Part shown: positions 46,140 through 55,384 of the stretch, piece after piece
Position numbering within the stretch: position 1 is the stretch's first letter
How the letters are laid out: each line of letters begins with the position of its first letter
NCBI RefSeq assembly: GCF_003711845.1
Contig: NZ_RHLQ01000012.1
Coordinates: 1-64,000, forward strand
Source: Lysinibacillus halotolerans
GTDB lineage: Bacteria > Bacillota > Bacilli > Bacillales_A > Planococcaceae
DNA: 64,000 bases
Direction of reading: 5' to 3'
Program-made: the position numbers and the translations under genes
The notes under the pieces: generated by a model
The model's input: the letters and a program-made list of their open reading frames with translations, nothing else
Told to the model about the DNA's origin: nothing
Databases searched by the model: none

Positions 46140-47321
46140 ATGGAAAATGTTTATATAGTAGATGGTGCACGTACTGCTTTTACATCCTTTGGCGGTTCCT
46201 TTTCTAAAGTAGATGCAGTGGAACTTGGCACATCCACTGCAGTAGAAGCATTGAAAAGATCCAATGTTCGACCGGAACAAATCGACCATGTCATCTATGG
46301 GAGTGTCATTGCATCCAATGTAAATGCCTCCTACTTAGCACGGCATATAGGGTTAAAAGCAGGTGTTCCAAAGGAAGTTCCTGCATTAACGTTAAACCGT
46401 TTATGTGGTTCAGGGATGCAATCGATTGTGACAGCAGCTCAACATATTTTATTAGAGGAAGGGAATATTATCCTTGCTGGTGGAACTGAAAACATGTCCC
46501 AATCTCCTTATGCGAATTTTGAGCAACGATTCAATGGATCAAAAATGGGGAACTTACAATTTGTTGATATGCTACAAGCTACATTAACGGATCAATATAC
46601 TGGATCGGGTATGGGGATGACTGCAGAAAAACTAGCTGAAATGTATAACATATCTCGTGAAGAACAAGATGAATTTGCCCTTCTATCGCATAAAAGAGCA
46701 TCCCGTGCGCGGGAATCGGGCTATTTTAAAGAAGAAATCGTACCTTTCACTGTCCAGTTAAAGAAAAGTGAAATTTCCATTGAAATCGATCAACATATAA
46801 AAGACAACACAAATATAGAAAGCTTATCGACCCTTCGCCCTGCATTTAAAAAGGATGGAACAGTTACTGCTGGTAATTCGTCAGGTATAAATGATGGTGC
46901 GGCATCTATTGTAGTTGCAAGTGGAAAAGCTATAAAAGAAAATGACCTACAACCTATAGCACGTATTGTTTCTTGGGGAGTTGCGGGAGTTGATCCTTCC
47001 ATTATGGGGATTGGTCCAGTCCCTGCAATAAAACTGGCTCTACAACGGGCTAACTTAGCGCTACATGATATACATTTAGTCGAAGTAAACGAAGCCTTTG
47101 CAGCCCAGTACTTAGCTGTAGAAAAAGAACTCGGATTAAATCGCGACATAACAAACGTAAACGGTGGCGCTTTAGCATTAGGACATCCAGTTGGAGCGAG
47201 TGGTACACGAATCATTTTAGCCGCAGCTTATGAACTCAAACGACGTGGTGGGAAGTATGCTGTTGCTAGTCTTTGTATTGGCGGCGGACAAGGAATTGCG
47301 TTAGTGATTGAAGCGGTATAA
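46140..47321 (+). CDS. Acetyl-CoA C-acyltransferase (thiolase)
   Basis: A 393-residue thiolase. The nucleophilic Cys89 is in LNRLCGSGMQS. The CoA-binding and catalytic blocks are VNEAFAAQ, NGGALALGHPVGASG (His) and SLCIGGGQG (second Cys). It either cleaves 3-ketoacyl-CoA or condenses acetyl-CoA. Neighbours suggest beta-oxidation, though no hydratase or hydroxyacyl-CoA dehydrogenase is adjacent. Start ATG at 46140 follows GGGAGGG, 13 bases after the synthetase stop. Confidence 0.93.
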   Translation: MENVYIVDGARTAFTSFGGSFSKVDAVELGTSTAVEALKRSNVRPEQIDHVIYGSVIASNVNASYLARHIGLKAGVPKEVPALTLNRLCGSGMQSIVTAAQHILLEEGNIILAGGTENMSQSPYANFEQRFNGSKMGNLQFVDMLQATLTDQYTGSGMGMTAEKLAEMYNISREEQDEFALLSHKRASRARESGYFKEEIVPFTVQLKKSEISIEIDQHIKDNTNIESLSTLRPAFKKDGTVTAGNSSGINDGAASIVVASGKAIKENDLQPIARIVSWGVAGVDPSIMGIGPVPAIKLALQRANLALHDIHLVEVNEAFAAQYLAVEKELGLNRDITNVNGGALALGHPVGASGTRIILAAAYELKRRGGKYAVASLCIGGGQGIALVIEAV

Positions 47322-47328
47322 TCGTTTG

Positions 47329-47361
47329 AAGTGCTAGTGAAAAAACGACTAGCACTTTTAT
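47329..47361 (+). terminator. Terminator of the acyl-CoA operon
   Basis: An AAGTGCTAGT/ACTAGCACTT stem is followed by TTATT just after the thiolase stop. Confidence 0.8.
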
Positions 47362-47553
47362 TAATGGGAAAATTTACGGGAAAGGCAATTTTAGTTACGT
47401 ATCCTTATTAACATATTTCTAAAATGTGATAAACTATTTTTTATACTGACATGACTGTAAAATTTACCGTTTCTCAGTAAGTCAAATTTCATTCAATTAC
47501 ATCGATCAATTTTATTTTTAACTACTAAAACAACTAAAGTGAGCTGAAACATA

Positions 47554-48774
47554 ATGGAACAACCATTTTTACCAATATTATTAGGTTCTGACATGAACGC
47601 TTATGGCATGGCGCGAGCATTTTACGAGGCTTATGGATTAAAGCCGCTCGTATTAGGGCGCTCCCATTTAACAGCGACCCAAGATAGTCGCATTTTAAAC
47701 TTTCAACAAATTGATAAATTAAATGAACAGGATGTATTTGTTCCTGCCCTTGAAAAAGTAGCAAAGCAATTTCCTGATAAGAAATTGTTATTACTCGCTT
47801 GTGGCGATGATTATGCGAAGTTAATTATTAAAAATAAGCCAGAACTTGAAAAATATTTCACGGTGCCATATATAGATGAATCGTTAATGGATCAAATTTT
47901 ATTAAAAGAAAACTTTTATAAAATGTGTGAAAAATATGATTTTAAATATCCTGGTACAACAACGGTTACTGCTGATAACTATGAAAACTTCACGCCACCT
48001 TTTGAATATCCAATTATTTTAAAGGCATCCAACTCAGTAGCTTATTGGGCATGTAAATTCCCAGGGAAAAAGAAAGTGTTTGTGGCAAATAATGAAGAAG
48101 AAAAAACGGCTATTTTAAAAGCAATTTACAGTTCTTCTTATCAAGATACAATGATTGTACAAGAATTCATTCCTGGTGATGATTCTTATATGCGTGTATT
48201 AAATGCGTATGTTGGAAAAGACGGCAAAGTTAAATTAATGTGCCTTGGAAATCCAATTTTGGAAGAGCACTCACCTGAAGGAATCGGTAGTTATGCGGCA
48301 ATCATTACTACATTCGATGAAAAATTAATGGACAAAGTTCGTTTCTTTTTAGAAGATATCGGGTACACAGGTTTTGCTAACTTCGATATGAAATATGACG
48401 TGCGTGACGGTGAGTACAAGCTATTTGAAATTAATTTGCGTAACGGACGCTCAAGTTATTTTGTTACAGCAGCTGGCTATAACTTAATGAAATATGTTGC
48501 AGATGATTATATGTTAAACATTAAGCAAGAGTTAACATATGCGGACAACAAACATTTATGGATGATTATTCCAAAAGGCGTATTATTTAAATACGCTTCC
48601 AATGAAAAGATGAAAATTGAAGCAAAAAGTTTAATTCGCCAAGGAAAATGGACAAACTCATTGTTTTATAAAGAAGACATGAATCCGAAACGTTGGGTTA
48701 AACTAACGTTAAATAATTTAAATTATTTCCGTAAATATAAAAAATACTTTAACAAAAAAGGTTTGGAAGAATGA
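47554..48774 (+). CDS. ATP-grasp ligase, probable D-aspartate ligase of the cell wall
   Basis: A 406-residue ATP-grasp carboxylate-amine ligase. Visible are LLGSDMNAYGMARAFYEAYG at the N terminus, LACGDDYAKLI, the ATP-binding ILKASNSVAYW, IVQEFIPGDDSYMR and the metal-binding LFEINLRNGRSS. The stop overlaps the start of an Asp/Glu racemase by 4 bases. In Gram-positives with L-Lys-D-Asp peptidoglycan a similar ATP-grasp enzyme (Aslfm in Enterococcus faecium) attaches D-Asp to the lysine of the wall precursor, and a racemase supplies D-Asp. That assignment is inference from the pair. Start ATG has a modest AAAGTGAG site. Confidence 0.82.
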   Translation: MEQPFLPILLGSDMNAYGMARAFYEAYGLKPLVLGRSHLTATQDSRILNFQQIDKLNEQDVFVPALEKVAKQFPDKKLLLLACGDDYAKLIIKNKPELEKYFTVPYIDESLMDQILLKENFYKMCEKYDFKYPGTTTVTADNYENFTPPFEYPIILKASNSVAYWACKFPGKKKVFVANNEEEKTAILKAIYSSSYQDTMIVQEFIPGDDSYMRVLNAYVGKDGKVKLMCLGNPILEEHSPEGIGSYAAIITTFDEKLMDKVRFFLEDIGYTGFANFDMKYDVRDGEYKLFEINLRNGRSSYFVTAAGYNLMKYVADDYMLNIKQELTYADNKHLWMIIPKGVLFKYASNEKMKIEAKSLIRQGKWTNSLFYKEDMNPKRWVKLTLNNLNYFRKYKKYFNKKGLEE

Positions 48775-49496
48775 GAAAAACATTAGGTATTATTGGTGGT
48801 GTCGGACCGTTAGCAACTATGTTTATAGGCGAAATGATTGTTCGCCGTACGAAGGCATCAAAAGATCAAGAACATGTCCATACTATTATCGATAATGATA
48901 CTTCGATTCCAGATCGTACAGCATATATTTTAGATCAAACAAAGGATAATCCAGTTCCTTATTTAATAAACGATGCTAAAAAGCTTGCTAATGCTGGAGC
49001 AGATTTAATTTGTATTCCTTGTAATACAGCCCATAGTTTTTATGATGAATTGCAGATGGCTTCCCCCGTCCCGGTATTACATATGATACGCGAGACGGCG
49101 AAAAGAGCTGCAACGTTAGGAGCAAAACGAGTTGGGATTTTAGCCACAGATGGCACATTAACATCAGGTGTTTATCAAAGGGCTTTAATGGAACAGCATA
49201 TTGAACCTGTTATTCCAAATGGCATGATTCAGCAGCAAGTCATGTCAGTTATATATGACTATGTGAAGGCAGGCAAAGAAGTTTCGATTTCCCAATGGCA
49301 AGTAATCGAGCAAGCAATGCTTCAAATGAACTGCGATAAAATCATATTAGGTTGTACAGAGCTATCAATAGTAAATAAAGAACTAAAGCTAAGTAATCGT
49401 TACATTGATTCTCTTATTGTCCTTGCGGAAAGTGCCATCGTTGCATGTGGGTATGAATTAGCACACCCTAATGTTCCGTTAAAATTGAACGTATAA
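48771..49496 (+). CDS. Aspartate/glutamate racemase
   Basis: A 241-residue cofactor-independent racemase. The opening LGIIGGVGPLATMF and the two catalytic cysteines in CIPCNTAH (about residue 84) and LGCTELS (about 200) are intact. The pattern fits the aspartate racemase branch rather than the essential MurI. It begins inside the ligase gene (ATGA overlap), so the two are translationally coupled; the probable product is D-Asp for the peptidoglycan cross-bridge. The unit ends at a strong terminator. Confidence 0.9.
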   Translation: MRKTLGIIGGVGPLATMFIGEMIVRRTKASKDQEHVHTIIDNDTSIPDRTAYILDQTKDNPVPYLINDAKKLANAGADLICIPCNTAHSFYDELQMASPVPVLHMIRETAKRAATLGAKRVGILATDGTLTSGVYQRALMEQHIEPVIPNGMIQQQVMSVIYDYVKAGKEVSISQWQVIEQAMLQMNCDKIILGCTELSIVNKELKLSNRYIDSLIVLAESAIVACGYELAHPNVPLKLNV

Positions 49497-49518
49497 ACTA
49501 GAAATATTTGGATGTAAT

Positions 49519-49563
49519 AATGAGTATTTACCTGTATATAAAAGGTAAATGCTCATTTTTTTT
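49519..49563 (+). terminator. Terminator of the ligase-racemase unit
   Basis: A 15-bp stem, AATGAGTATTTACCT/AGGTAAATGCTCATT, is followed by TTTTTTTT. Confidence 0.9.
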
Positions 49564-49676
49564 ATAGTTAAATGGTCCTTCTTTGAATTAATAATTGGTA
49601 GGTAAGGGTCATTTACCTTTAATAGGAAATAGTAGATAATGGGTTTTGAAATAAATACCAAAAAAATGAGTAATAA

Positions 49677-49706
49677 TTGGTAAAAAAACTTATTTTTCAG
49701 TAATAT
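49677..49706 (+). promoter_or_regulatory. Probable sigma-A promoter of the T7SS operon
   Basis: TTGGTA at 49677-49682 and TAATAT at 49701-49706, separated by 18 bases, lie 28 bases before the essC start and just before its AGGAGG. Confidence 0.55.
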
Positions 49707-49733
49707 AAAACTTTTTCAGGAGGTTAAATAAAA

Positions 49734-52700
49734 GTGATCGTCACATTGCTAAGTAAAAAGAGTATTTCTTCTACTATTTTGCCTGAAAAAGTTACAGGTC
49801 AATATTGGATATATGATAATGCAAATACGAAAGAACTAATCAGTATAGAAGCATCTTCTAAACAAGAATGGATATTAAAATCAAATAAAAACTATTCTAT
49901 TTTAGATTCAAAAGGCAGCCGAATTAAAAATACGATTTTAAGTCCATTAAGTATTTACAATCTAAGTGTCAAAGAAGATACAGATAAAACTTTTATTTTT
50001 ACTGAACCAAATACATTAGACCGTCAAGAGTTCACGAAATTATTAGTGGATCGTGACATGGAAATTACATTTGGTCGTTCTGAACAAAATGACTTTGTGT
50101 TAGATAATCGTTTTGTATCCGGGTCACATTTCAAACTCAGCTTGCATAAGGATCAGTGGCGTATTAAGGATTTAAATAGTACGAATGGTACGTATGTAAA
50201 CGGGGAACGGGTTTCAGAAAAAGATTTAAACTTTGGCGACTTAATATACGTAATGGGTTTTAAAATTATTGTAGGAAGTTGTTTTATTGCTTGTAATAAT
50301 CCAGATGGAAGCTTACATATTAAATCTCCTTTATTACAGCGCTTTGAGCCGCAAGAGATAGAGGAAATCAATGAAGAAGATGAGGAAGTAGAAAACATTG
50401 AACCCGATTATTTTTATCGTTCTCCACGATTCAAACGGGACATTGAAAAACCAGTATTTAAAGTAGATTCTCCTCCTCCAAATGCGATTGGTGAAGAAAT
50501 GCCGATTATGCTCGTCATCGGACCATCCGTAACGATGGGTATGGCTTCAATGGCAACGGCCCTTTTTGCCATTAACAATGCGATGGCAAATGGTAATATT
50601 GCAGCTGCCACTCCAGCAATCATTATGTCCTGTAGTATGTTAATCGGTACGATTTTATGGCCAATTCTTTCAAAAAAATATGATGCAAAACGTAGACGGA
50701 AAAAAGAAAAGAAACGTCAAGAAAAATATAAAAAATATTTGGATCATTTCGCTACGATTTTTAAAGATGAATGTGATCGGCAGTCGGCGATTTTACATGA
50801 GAATATCGTGACAGTAGACGATTGTATTGGCCGTATTGAAAATAGAGGCCGTAATTTATGGGAACGAGATTTTGGACAAGATGACTTCTTAAAATTAAGA
50901 GTTGGTTTAGGACAAGAAGAGTTAAATGCGGAAATTAAATTTGCAGAGAAAAAGTTCTCAATCGAAGATGATAATTTACAAGAAGAACTTTATACGTTAT
51001 GTGAAGAACCAAAAATTTTAGAGAATGTCCCTAAAACCATTTCATTATATGAAGATCGCTTTGCTGGTGTCATTGGAGAACGTGAAAGAAGTATTGAGTT
51101 TGCAAAAGGACTTATTTTCCAATTAGCATCCTTATATAGTTACGATGAGCTGAAAATGGTATTTGTTTACGAGAAAGATGAGGAAGAAATATTTAAATTT
51201 ACAAAATGGCTTCCCCACGTTTGGAATAACGAGCGTTCTTTCCGTTTTATCGCTTGTGATAAAAATGAAATGAAAGAACTATCTGCTTATTTAGAGAAGG
51301 AAATCGAATATCGTAAACAAGCAAACGATTCAGAAATCGAAGAAGTTAAACCTTATTACGTCATTTTCTCTATGAGTAAAGAACTTGCCAAACGCGGTGA
51401 AATGTTCAAGCAGTTATTTGAAGAGAAAAGGCAAATAATGATGAGCGTTGTTACATTCTATGATGAGTTGAAACATTTACCAAAGGAATGTACAAAAGTA
51501 GTCGAACTGAAAAATAATAAAGGTTATTTATTCGATAAAAATGATATTTCAGGAAAAGTTGTAGAATTCGAACCGGATATTGATGTAAAGGCAGATGTTG
51601 AAAAATTAAGTATCCAATTAGCGAATATTCCTTTAGATATTTCCGATGGACGATTTAATTTACCGAAAGTCATTACATTCCTCGAACTATTCGGTGTTGG
51701 GAAAGTAGAACATTTGAATTCATTAACTCGCTGGAAAGAAAATGACCCGACAAAATCTTTACAAGCTGAAATCGGGGTAGACACTTTAGGCGAAACATTT
51801 ATGTTGGATTTACATGAGAAATTCCATGGCCCTCATGGTTTAGTTGCCGGAATGACCGGGTCAGGTAAGAGTGAATTTATAATTTCGTATATATTATCTC
51901 TTGCTGTGAATTACCATCCAAATGAAGTGGCCTTTATTTTAATCGATTATAAAGGAGGCGGTATGGCAAAATCCTTCGAAAACTTACCTCATACAGCAGG
52001 TATTATAACGAACTTAGATGGGGCGGCTATTAAACGCTCCCTCGTATCGATTGAAAGTGAATTAAAAAGACGCCAAGCGATATTTGCACAAGCAAGTAAA
52101 CAAGTAGGCGAGAGTAATATCGATATTTATAAATATCAACGTCTTTATCGTGAAGGTGTTGTAAATGAACCGTTACAACATTTATTCATCATTTCAGATG
52201 AATTTGCTGAGTTAAAAACCCAACAGCCTGAGTTTATGGCACAACTTGTCAGTGCGGCACGTATCGGTCGTAGTTTAGGGGTGCATTTAATATTAGCAAC
52301 CCAAAAGCCAAGCGGTGTCGTAGATGATCAAATTTGGAGTAACAGTAGATTCCGTGTCAGCCTGAAGGTTCAAGATAAAGCAGATAGTATGGATATGTTG
52401 AAACGTCCGGAAGCTGCTGAATTAAAAGATACTGGTCGATTCTACTTACAAGTAGGTTATAATGAGCTGTTTGAATTGGGCCAATCTGCTTGGGCAGGAG
52501 CTCCCTACTATCCATCTGACAAAATTGTAGTTGAAAAAGATAATAGTATCGTCGTAATTGATCGTAACGGAAGACCGTTACGTGAAGGAAAATACGATAA
52601 GAAGAAAGCATTAAATAGCAATCCGAAAAAACAATTAGACGTCATTACCCAATATTTAAATAAAATTGCAGATGAAGAAAAGATTAAAATTCGTCAACTT

Positions 52701-54341
52701 TGGTTAGAGCCAATTCCAAGCATGATTTTATTAGATGCTTTAATGGAAAAGTATCCACTTCCAAAATCATCAATTGCATTAAATCCGCTTATTGGGGAAT
52801 ACGATGATCCTGAAAATCAAAAGCAAGATGTATTGCGTCTTCCTTTAACTCAAGAAGGAAATGTAGTCGTTTATGGTGCTGCAGGAAGTGGGAAAACAAC
52901 ATTTTTAAATACGATGGTTACATCGTTAATGAAGGAACATACACCGGATGAAGTGAATATTTATTTATTAGACTTTGCTTCTGAAACTTTACGTGCCTTT
53001 GAATCGGCACCACATGTTGGAGATGTTATATACGCCCATGAAGGCGAGAAGGTAAGTAATTTATTCCGCATGTTGAAATTAGAAGTATCGAATCGTAAAA
53101 AAATGTTTGCTGACTATGGTGGAGATCAAGCTTCCTATATTCGTCTAACAGGCAATATGGTTCCTTCCATCGTTGTAGCAATTAATAACTTCTCCGCCTT
53201 CACGGAATTATTTGAAGAGAAGGAAGAGGCGGTTGCCTATTTATCTCGTGAAGGAACGAAATATGGTATTTACTTTGTTCTTACGGCTTTAAGTGCAAAC
53301 TCTGTAAGGTTTAGATTGTTACAAAACTTTAAGCAACAAATTGCTTTACAGTTGAATGACGAAAACGACTACACAATGATTGTAGGAAAAACGGGTGGAT
53401 TAGTTCCATCGAAACATAAAGGGCGCGGGTTAATTAAATTAGATAAAGTGTATGAGTTCCAAGTAGCGCATATAACGGAAGAGGATATTCCTTATCCATT
53501 TATCGTCAATATGTGTAATGAAGCTCAGAAGGCATGGGGTAAACCGGGGGCAAAACGAATCCCGATCTTACCGAAGAATGTAGATATCGAATTTTTATCT
53601 AATTATCTTTCAGCTGAAAATGCATTAAATCTGCCAGTGGGTGTTGAAAAATCATCATTAAATGTAGCCCACTATCCATTTAATAAATTTTATATTAACC
53701 TTGTTCTTTCAAATGGAGAAGGTTCAAATATATTTGGGAAAGAGCTGGCCCAATTTATCGGCCAAAAAACAACTCTTCCAATTGAAGTAATAGATTTCAA
53801 GCGTGAATTAGAGGTGATGGATTCGCCTCATATTATACGCCACGAATCATTAGAAGCTTGTAAACAAGCGATTAATGAATTATTTAGTTTAGTCTTATAC
53901 CGCAATAATACGTATAAAGACGCCTTAGAATCTGGAACAGAGATTGAACCATTTGAACAAAGGGTTTATATGATTCAATCTGTCACAGCATTAAAATCCC
54001 AGTTAACGGGTGAAGATGCTAAAAAACTAGAGCTTATCCTTGAAAAAGGTAATGTTAAATATAATATTACGATTATTCTAGTAGAACAATCGAAAAACTT
54101 ATCAAGCATAACGTTTGAACAATGGTTTAAACAAAATGTCAGCTTAACGGATGCCATTTGGGTTGGTTCGGGCATTACCGATCAATTTAAATTGGAAATT
54201 AAAAATGTAAATGCCGAAATGCGTGCTGATATTGATATGACAGATGAGTTTGGATATGTTGTACGAAATGGGAAAGCGACAAAAGTGAAATTGTTAAATC
54301 CGATAAAGGAGGAAGAATTTGATGAACAAAGTGTTAGTTGA
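49734..54341 (+). CDS. essC: Type VII secretion motor ATPase EssC
   Basis: A 1535-residue membrane-bound FtsK/SpoIIIE ATPase, the T7SSb motor. Residues 1-90 resemble an FHA-like domain. About 95-190 are an FHA domain (FGRSEQNDFVLDNRFVSGSH, NSTNGTYVNGERV). Two membrane helices lie near 258-315. ATPase 1 has Walker A GMTGSGKSEF near 706 and Walker B HLFIISDEFAEL. ATPase 2 has YGAAGSGKTTF near 1048 but a weak Walker B (IVVAINNFS). The third domain lacks a P-loop. This matches Staphylococcus EssC and Bacillus YukBA (about 1480-1495 residues). Start is GTG behind AGGAGG. It leads the operon and overlaps esaB by 20 bases. Confidence 0.97.
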   Translation: MIVTLLSKKSISSTILPEKVTGQYWIYDNANTKELISIEASSKQEWILKSNKNYSILDSKGSRIKNTILSPLSIYNLSVKEDTDKTFIFTEPNTLDRQEFTKLLVDRDMEITFGRSEQNDFVLDNRFVSGSHFKLSLHKDQWRIKDLNSTNGTYVNGERVSEKDLNFGDLIYVMGFKIIVGSCFIACNNPDGSLHIKSPLLQRFEPQEIEEINEEDEEVENIEPDYFYRSPRFKRDIEKPVFKVDSPPPNAIGEEMPIMLVIGPSVTMGMASMATALFAINNAMANGNIAAATPAIIMSCSMLIGTILWPILSKKYDAKRRRKKEKKRQEKYKKYLDHFATIFKDECDRQSAILHENIVTVDDCIGRIENRGRNLWERDFGQDDFLKLRVGLGQEELNAEIKFAEKKFSIEDDNLQEELYTLCEEPKILENVPKTISLYEDRFAGVIGERERSIEFAKGLIFQLASLYSYDELKMVFVYEKDEEEIFKFTKWLPHVWNNERSFRFIACDKNEMKELSAYLEKEIEYRKQANDSEIEEVKPYYVIFSMSKELAKRGEMFKQLFEEKRQIMMSVVTFYDELKHLPKECTKVVELKNNKGYLFDKNDISGKVVEFEPDIDVKADVEKLSIQLANIPLDISDGRFNLPKVITFLELFGVGKVEHLNSLTRWKENDPTKSLQAEIGVDTLGETFMLDLHEKFHGPHGLVAGMTGSGKSEFIISYILSLAVNYHPNEVAFILIDYKGGGMAKSFENLPHTAGIITNLDGAAIKRSLVSIESELKRRQAIFAQASKQVGESNIDIYKYQRLYREGVVNEPLQHLFIISDEFAELKTQQPEFMAQLVSAARIGRSLGVHLILATQKPSGVVDDQIWSNSRFRVSLKVQDKADSMDMLKRPEAAELKDTGRFYLQVGYNELFELGQSAWAGAPYYPSDKIVVEKDNSIVVIDRNGRPLREGKYDKKKALNSNPKKQLDVITQYLNKIADEEKIKIRQLWLEPIPSMILLDALMEKYPLPKSSIALNPLIGEYDDPENQKQDVLRLPLTQEGNVVVYGAAGSGKTTFLNTMVTSLMKEHTPDEVNIYLLDFASETLRAFESAPHVGDVIYAHEGEKVSNLFRMLKLEVSNRKKMFADYGGDQASYIRLTGNMVPSIVVAINNFSAFTELFEEKEEAVAYLSREGTKYGIYFVLTALSANSVRFRLLQNFKQQIALQLNDENDYTMIVGKTGGLVPSKHKGRGLIKLDKVYEFQVAHITEEDIPYPFIVNMCNEAQKAWGKPGAKRIPILPKNVDIEFLSNYLSAENALNLPVGVEKSSLNVAHYPFNKFYINLVLSNGEGSNIFGKELAQFIGQKTTLPIEVIDFKRELEVMDSPHIIRHESLEACKQAINELFSLVLYRNNTYKDALESGTEIEPFEQRVYMIQSVTALKSQLTGEDAKKLELILEKGNVKYNITIILVEQSKNLSSITFEQWFKQNVSLTDAIWVGSGITDQFKLEIKNVNAEMRADIDMTDEFGYVVRNGKATKVKLLNPIKEEEFDEQSVS

Positions 54342-54573
54342 AATCTTTCTACCTGCATCGAATAGAAGCTTTGATGTGTATCTACCTTTGGAAAGTAGAT
54401 TAAGTGAAGTGCTACCTGTTGTGAGTGCTTTAATCACTGATTTATCTGGAGGAACATTTAAAGCAAACAATGAAACCATTTTATGTGATTTTGAAACAAG
54501 TATTATTTTCAATATTAACATGACAGTTTCAGAGCTCGGTATTCAAAACGGCTCGAAGCTAATGTTGATATAA
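54322..54573 (+). CDS. esaB: Ubiquitin-like T7SS component EsaB (YukD)
   Basis: An 83-residue ubiquitin-fold protein. The VLVEIFLPASNRSFDVYLPLE opening (strand-turn-strand) and the final SELGIQNGSKLMLI are typical of YukD/EsaB. It is a cytosolic component of the T7SSb apparatus or its regulation. The ATG at 54322 follows AAAGGAGG inside the end of essC; a TTG one codon earlier is less likely. The 20-base overlap implies coupled translation. Confidence 0.92.
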   Translation: MNKVLVEIFLPASNRSFDVYLPLESRLSEVLPVVSALITDLSGGTFKANNETILCDFETSIIFNINMTVSELGIQNGSKLMLI

Positions 54574-54604
54574 ATTTATTATGAATTGAAGGGAGACGAA
54601 AAGA

Positions 54605-54907
54605 ATGAGCAAACGTATTCGCGTTACACCAGAGGAACTAGGCCAAGCATCATCAAAATTCTCAGAACTTGCAGGTACTTATACTGATATTTATACTCAG
54701 CTTTTACAACAAGCAAGTACAATGGGGCAAGCATGGGAAGGGGAGGACAACATGGCCTTCGTTAACCAAATTACTGGCTTCTCAGAAGATTTAAAAGCAA
54801 TGGCTACTCACCTAGAGCAAGCTAGCCAAGCATTAAAAACGCAACAACAAAACTATGAGCAACGCCAACAAGCAAACATTTCTTCTGTACAAAAATTAAC
54901 GAATTAA
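54605..54907 (+). CDS. WXG100 protein, YukE/EsxA-like
   Basis: A 100-residue helical-hairpin protein of the WXG100 family. It starts MSKRIRVTPEELGQASSKF, has the central turn AWEGED near residue 43 and a long, Gln-rich second helix. Such proteins are secreted as dimers by T7SS and are needed for export. It lacks a clear YxxxD/E export signal at the end, which the next gene has, so the two may form a heterodimer; that is inference. Start ATG follows GGGAGACG. Confidence 0.95.
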   Translation: MSKRIRVTPEELGQASSKFSELAGTYTDIYTQLLQQASTMGQAWEGEDNMAFVNQITGFSEDLKAMATHLEQASQALKTQQQNYEQRQQANISSVQKLTN

Positions 54908-54925
54908 TAGAGAGGATGATTTTTT

Positions 54926-55231
54926 ATGGCAGGACATATTCGCGTTGATACTGGACAGGTAAATCAAATTGCATCAACAATCGAAACGTTAAATAAACGT
55001 TTACGTGAAGAATTAGAAAACAGTAAAAAAACGATTTTAAACTTAGGGAATACTTGGGAAGGGGAAGCTTCTCAAGCAACAATCGATTCTTATAACAGCT
55101 TTTCAAATCAATATTTCCAAACATACGAAGACATCTTAAATCAATATGTAACATTCCTACGTACGAACGTAGATCAAGGTTACTTTGAAACAGAATCAGC
55201 AAACACAAACTTAGCTGACGCATTTAAATAA
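54926..55231 (+). CDS. WXG100 protein with YxxxE export motif
   Basis: A 101-residue WXG100 protein: MAGHIRVDTGQVNQIASTI, the central turn TWEGEA near residue 45, and a tail with YFETE, matching the YxxxD/E T7 signal. Its last 15 residues (ETESANTNLADAFK) closely resemble the tail of the WXG100-like protein at 60749 (QTEDTNESLANLFK), so those two are paralogues. Start ATG follows GAGAGGATG. A hairpin follows. Confidence 0.95.
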   Translation: MAGHIRVDTGQVNQIASTIETLNKRLREELENSKKTILNLGNTWEGEASQATIDSYNSFSNQYFQTYEDILNQYVTFLRTNVDQGYFETESANTNLADAFK

Positions 55232-55252
55232 TACTTAGCATGCATGACAAAT

Positions 55253-55283
55253 CTAAAGACGATGGGATAACCATCGTCTTTAG
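55253..55283 (+). terminator. Internal hairpin after the WXG100 pair
   Basis: A perfect 13-bp stem, CTAAAGACGATGG/CCATCGTCTTTAG, with a five-base loop. There is only a weak T-run, so it may allow read-through or stabilise the upstream mRNA end. It divides the core secretion genes from the effector cassettes. Confidence 0.75.
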
Positions 55284-55289
55284 TTGAAG

Positions 55290-55319
55290 TTGAAAATAAT
55301 TGGATATACTTTATATAAA
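55290..55319 (+). promoter_or_regulatory. Probable promoter of the effector cassettes
   Basis: TTGAAA at 55290-55295 and TATATA/TATAAA at 55312-55319, 16-18 bases apart, lie right after the internal hairpin and about 65 bases before the first lipoprotein gene. Confidence 0.5.
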
Positions 55320-55384
55320 TTTTTGAACGATATGAATTAAGCGAAGTATTAAAAGCACTTAATTTCAAAAACGGGAGCTTAAAT

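Noticed and set aside
45816-46289. 157-codon minus-strand frame across the synthetase-thiolase junction
   Set aside because: The plus strand encodes two well-supported enzymes here; the antisense frame has no family pattern.
46790-47215. 141-codon minus-strand frame inside the thiolase gene
   Set aside because: It is a shadow of conserved thiolase motifs in the opposite frame.
53100-54341. Third EssC ATPase domain considered as a separate active ATPase
   Set aside because: The position expected for Walker A reads SNGEGSNIF and lacks the Lys, so it is a degenerate domain of EssC.
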